A DNA stretch of 8,805 nt from Legionellaceae bacterium. GTDB lineage: Bacteria > Pseudomonadota > Gammaproteobacteria > Legionellales > Legionellaceae. Shown here in pieces: positions 7,367 through 8,805 of this stretch. The stretch is taken from assembly GCA_947470005.1 (NCBI GenBank), contig CANISA010000048.1, positions 1 to 8,805 on the forward strand, written 5' to 3'. The translations under genes and the position numbers were made by a program. Below the pieces are notes generated by a model that saw only the letters and a list, made by a program, of their open reading frames with translations, had not been told where the DNA came from and did no database searches. The number at the start of each line of letters is the position of its first letter. Within the stretch, counting starts at the first letter, position 1.

Positions 7367-7749
7367 AATACACCTGCTTTTTTTTGTGTCTATTAACCCT
7401 GACCTCATCGTTTGCAATCCCACCTGGACAATGGCAATGCATTGCTTTTGATGCAAAAGAGCGTGATTTTCCTGCGGTTGGCCTCTCCATGCCCTTAGCG
7501 ATGGAAGCCGCGGTTGCTCTCTGTAAAATCGAATCAAGCCAAGCCAAAACATGTAAATCCGCTCAATCATTTTGCGAGCAAGGCCCCCTGTCTTTGATTG
7601 AGGAACGCTGCCTTGTCACGGATGATGACGGCCATTCCTGGGAGGCCTCAGGTGACGATTCCTGCCGGACAGCCATGTCCATGTGCAATCAATGGCAATA
7701 TCTCCACGGCAGCACGCGCAGCGCATGCTCGGTGAAACACGGCAGCTAG
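7363..7749 (+). CDS. Small exported cysteine-rich protein with two internal repeats, function unknown
   Basis: I do not recognise this 128-residue protein to a named family; the pattern is loosely like DUF4189-type and other cysteine-rich secreted proteins. Residues 1-18 form a Sec signal peptide (K2, hydrophobic core, SFA before a likely cut at 18/19) with no lipobox, so the product should be periplasmic or secreted. The mature part has eight cysteines (26, 54, 64, 71, 83, 101, 108, 122), enough for four disulfides. It is built of two units: C26, D30, F36, A38, G40, A50, C54 and C83, D87, W93, A95, G97, A104, C108. Offsets from the first cysteine to Asp (+4), aromatic (+10), Ala (+12) and Gly (+14) are identical, and both units have A-x3-C. 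There are no membrane helices after the signal. The ATG overlaps the lptE stop (ATGA), a GAGG sits nine bases upstream, and holA starts nine bases after its stop, so it is cotranscribed. Expression looks likely; the role is open. Confidence 0.85.
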   Translation: MKYTCFFLCLLTLTSSFAIPPGQWQCIAFDAKERDFPAVGLSMPLAMEAAVALCKIESSQAKTCKSAQSFCEQGPLSLIEERCLVTDDDGHSWEASGDDSCRTAMSMCNQWQYLHGSTRSACSVKHGS

Positions 7750-7758
7750 AGCTAGCAC

Positions 7759-8775
7759 ATGCTGATTAAGCAAGCCGCCTTAGCTGGGCATTTGGAAAAA
7801 AAATTAAGCCCCATATATGTGCTGATGGGGCTTGATCAATTTATCCTCAATGAATCGGCACAAGCCATCAAGCATGCCTGGAGAAAACAGGCTGAAAGCG
7901 ACGAAAAGCGAATCATATTAAACCAAGCCGCAGATTGGGCTACGCTCCTCGAGGAAACGCATAGCTATTCTCTTTTTTTTGATACGGTTTTGATCGATGC
8001 AAGCTGGGATAAAAAAACCATCGATGCCCCTGGAAAAGCAGCGCTGAAACGTTATCTTGAAACCATCAACCCTCGCTGTTTAGTCCTTATTCGGGCGCCT
8101 TTTGTCCCCTCAAAACAACTGCTTTGGCTCTCATCAAGTCACCACGTAACGGTAGTCCAAATAACGCCCTTAACTGCGTCGGCCATGCTCGCATGGATTA
8201 CACAACAACTTAACAAATCAGGTTTACGCCATACCTCAGACATCCCTGTGCTCATTCAACAATACACAGAAGGAAATCAACTGGCGTGTGCCCAAGTGCT
8301 TGAAAAACTAGCGCTAGTCCATGCCACCGGCGAGTCACTGATCCCTGAGGATGTGAAGATGCATCTCACGGATCAATGCGACTACCAACTGTATGAGTTG
8401 GCCGAGGCATGCTTAGCAGGACATCCCGAAAAAGCGATTCATTTGATACGTCAAGCAAGTGAAAACCGTACTGAAGTGACGTTGATCCTATGGCTACTCA
8501 CGCAAGAGATTCGCCTACTTATTCAGCTGGCCAATAAACTAAAACAAGGTGAACAATTGAACAATGCCTGCAGCCAATTGAAGATTTGGCCTCAACGCAT
8601 AAGAAATTACGAAAAAACCCTCAAGCGTCTGTCCCTAGACCACTTATATACGCTACTGCGTATGAGTCAGAAGTTAGACGAAGGGATGAAGACAGGGCAA
8701 AATAAGCGCATTTGGCAAGGTGTGGAGCAGTTGATTCTTGGCTTGTCAGATAGTCTCAAGGTACGACCCAAGTAG
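7759..8775 (+). CDS. holA: DNA polymerase III subunit delta
   Basis: HolA (delta) is the clamp-loader subunit that binds and opens the beta sliding clamp so that DnaX-delta-delta' can load it on primed DNA. The 338 residues (E. coli 343) follow the family pattern. The N-terminal part has IYVLMGLDQFILNES (19-33), where E. coli has a YLLLGNDPLLLQES motif. The middle has YTEGNQLACAQVLEKL (169-184), matching the E. coli YEGNLLALAQALERL. The C-terminal collar domain has WPQRIRNYEKTLKRLS (277-292), matching the VWQNRR...LNRLS region. AAA+-like ATPase motifs are absent, as expected for delta, which does not hydrolyse ATP. The ATG at 7759 lies nine bases after the preceding stop, with a weak GAG (7749-7751) seven bases upstream. 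Sequence conservation is moderate, as is usual for this fast-evolving subunit, but gene order after leuS-lptE supports the call strongly. Confidence 0.94.
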   Translation: MLIKQAALAGHLEKKLSPIYVLMGLDQFILNESAQAIKHAWRKQAESDEKRIILNQAADWATLLEETHSYSLFFDTVLIDASWDKKTIDAPGKAALKRYLETINPRCLVLIRAPFVPSKQLLWLSSSHHVTVVQITPLTASAMLAWITQQLNKSGLRHTSDIPVLIQQYTEGNQLACAQVLEKLALVHATGESLIPEDVKMHLTDQCDYQLYELAEACLAGHPEKAIHLIRQASENRTEVTLILWLLTQEIRLLIQLANKLKQGEQLNNACSQLKIWPQRIRNYEKTLKRLSLDHLYTLLRMSQKLDEGMKTGQNKRIWQGVEQLILGLSDSLKVRPK

Positions 8776-8799
8776 ACTATACCTTACACGAATCAATTT

Positions 8800-8805
8800 T
8801 AGGAA
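8800..8805 (+). promoter_or_regulatory. Possible Shine-Dalgarno of the next gene beyond the window
   Basis: The last bases, AGGAA after a T-rich stretch, look like a ribosome binding site on the + strand. The 30 bases after holA show no terminator hairpin. In many gammaproteobacteria nadD follows holA, so this may serve nadD, but the start codon is outside the window. Confidence 0.35.

Noticed and set aside
7334..7570. Two minus-strand ORFs opposite the lptE end and the cysteine-rich gene
   Set aside because: The + strand gene has a signal peptide, patterned cysteines, a Shine-Dalgarno and start/stop overlap, so it is the real one; the antisense ORFs are low-complexity shadows.
7744..7755. 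Tandem AGCTAG repeat at the junction with holA
   Set aside because: Two copies of six bases over a stop codon are likely chance and match no known site.
1..8805. Mobile elements, CRISPR arrays, tRNA or rRNA genes, or a novel defence system
   Set aside because: No transposase, integrase, terminal inverted repeats, spaced direct repeats or structured RNA are visible; apart from the small cysteine-rich protein every gene is a recognised housekeeping gene.

Overview
This window looks like ordinary core chromosome of a gammaproteobacterium. The gene content (GlnD with two C-terminal ACT domains, an Lnt/LeuS/LptE/HolA cluster) and protein style resemble the Legionellales and their relatives. That placement rests on general resemblance only, because no search could be run. 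Base composition by eye is near the middle of the range and fairly even. I see no insertion sequences, CRISPR arrays, rRNA, tRNA or phage genes.

All genes are on the + strand and coding density is very high. Region 1 (2-2578) is glnD, the bifunctional uridylyltransferase/uridylyl-removing enzyme of nitrogen control; only one base lies upstream of its ATG. A 123-base gap (2579-2701) holds a plausible sigma70 promoter and a pyrimidine-rich leader without a Shine-Dalgarno. Region 2 (2702-4258) is lnt, the apolipoprotein N-acyltransferase. A second gap of 91 bases (4259-4349) holds further promoter candidates. Region 3 (4350-8775) reads as one tight operon: leuS, lptE, a small exported cysteine-rich protein of unknown function, and holA. 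The first three are joined by 4-base stop/start overlaps (GTGA, ATGA), and holA follows after 9 bases. The last bases of the window carry a purine-rich AGGAA that may be the ribosome binding site of the next gene, which in many gammaproteobacteria would be nadD.

The leuS-lptE-holA order is the classic gammaproteobacterial arrangement (E. coli leuS-lptE-holA-nadD). Lnt and LptE are functionally linked: LptE is a lipoprotein (Cys21) whose final N-acylation would be made by Lnt. The one unrecognised gene is the 128-residue secreted protein wedged between lptE and holA. It consists of two internal repeats with matching cysteine, Asp, aromatic, Ala and Gly positions and is the most interesting object here. 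I found no convincing evidence of a wholly new multi-gene system.
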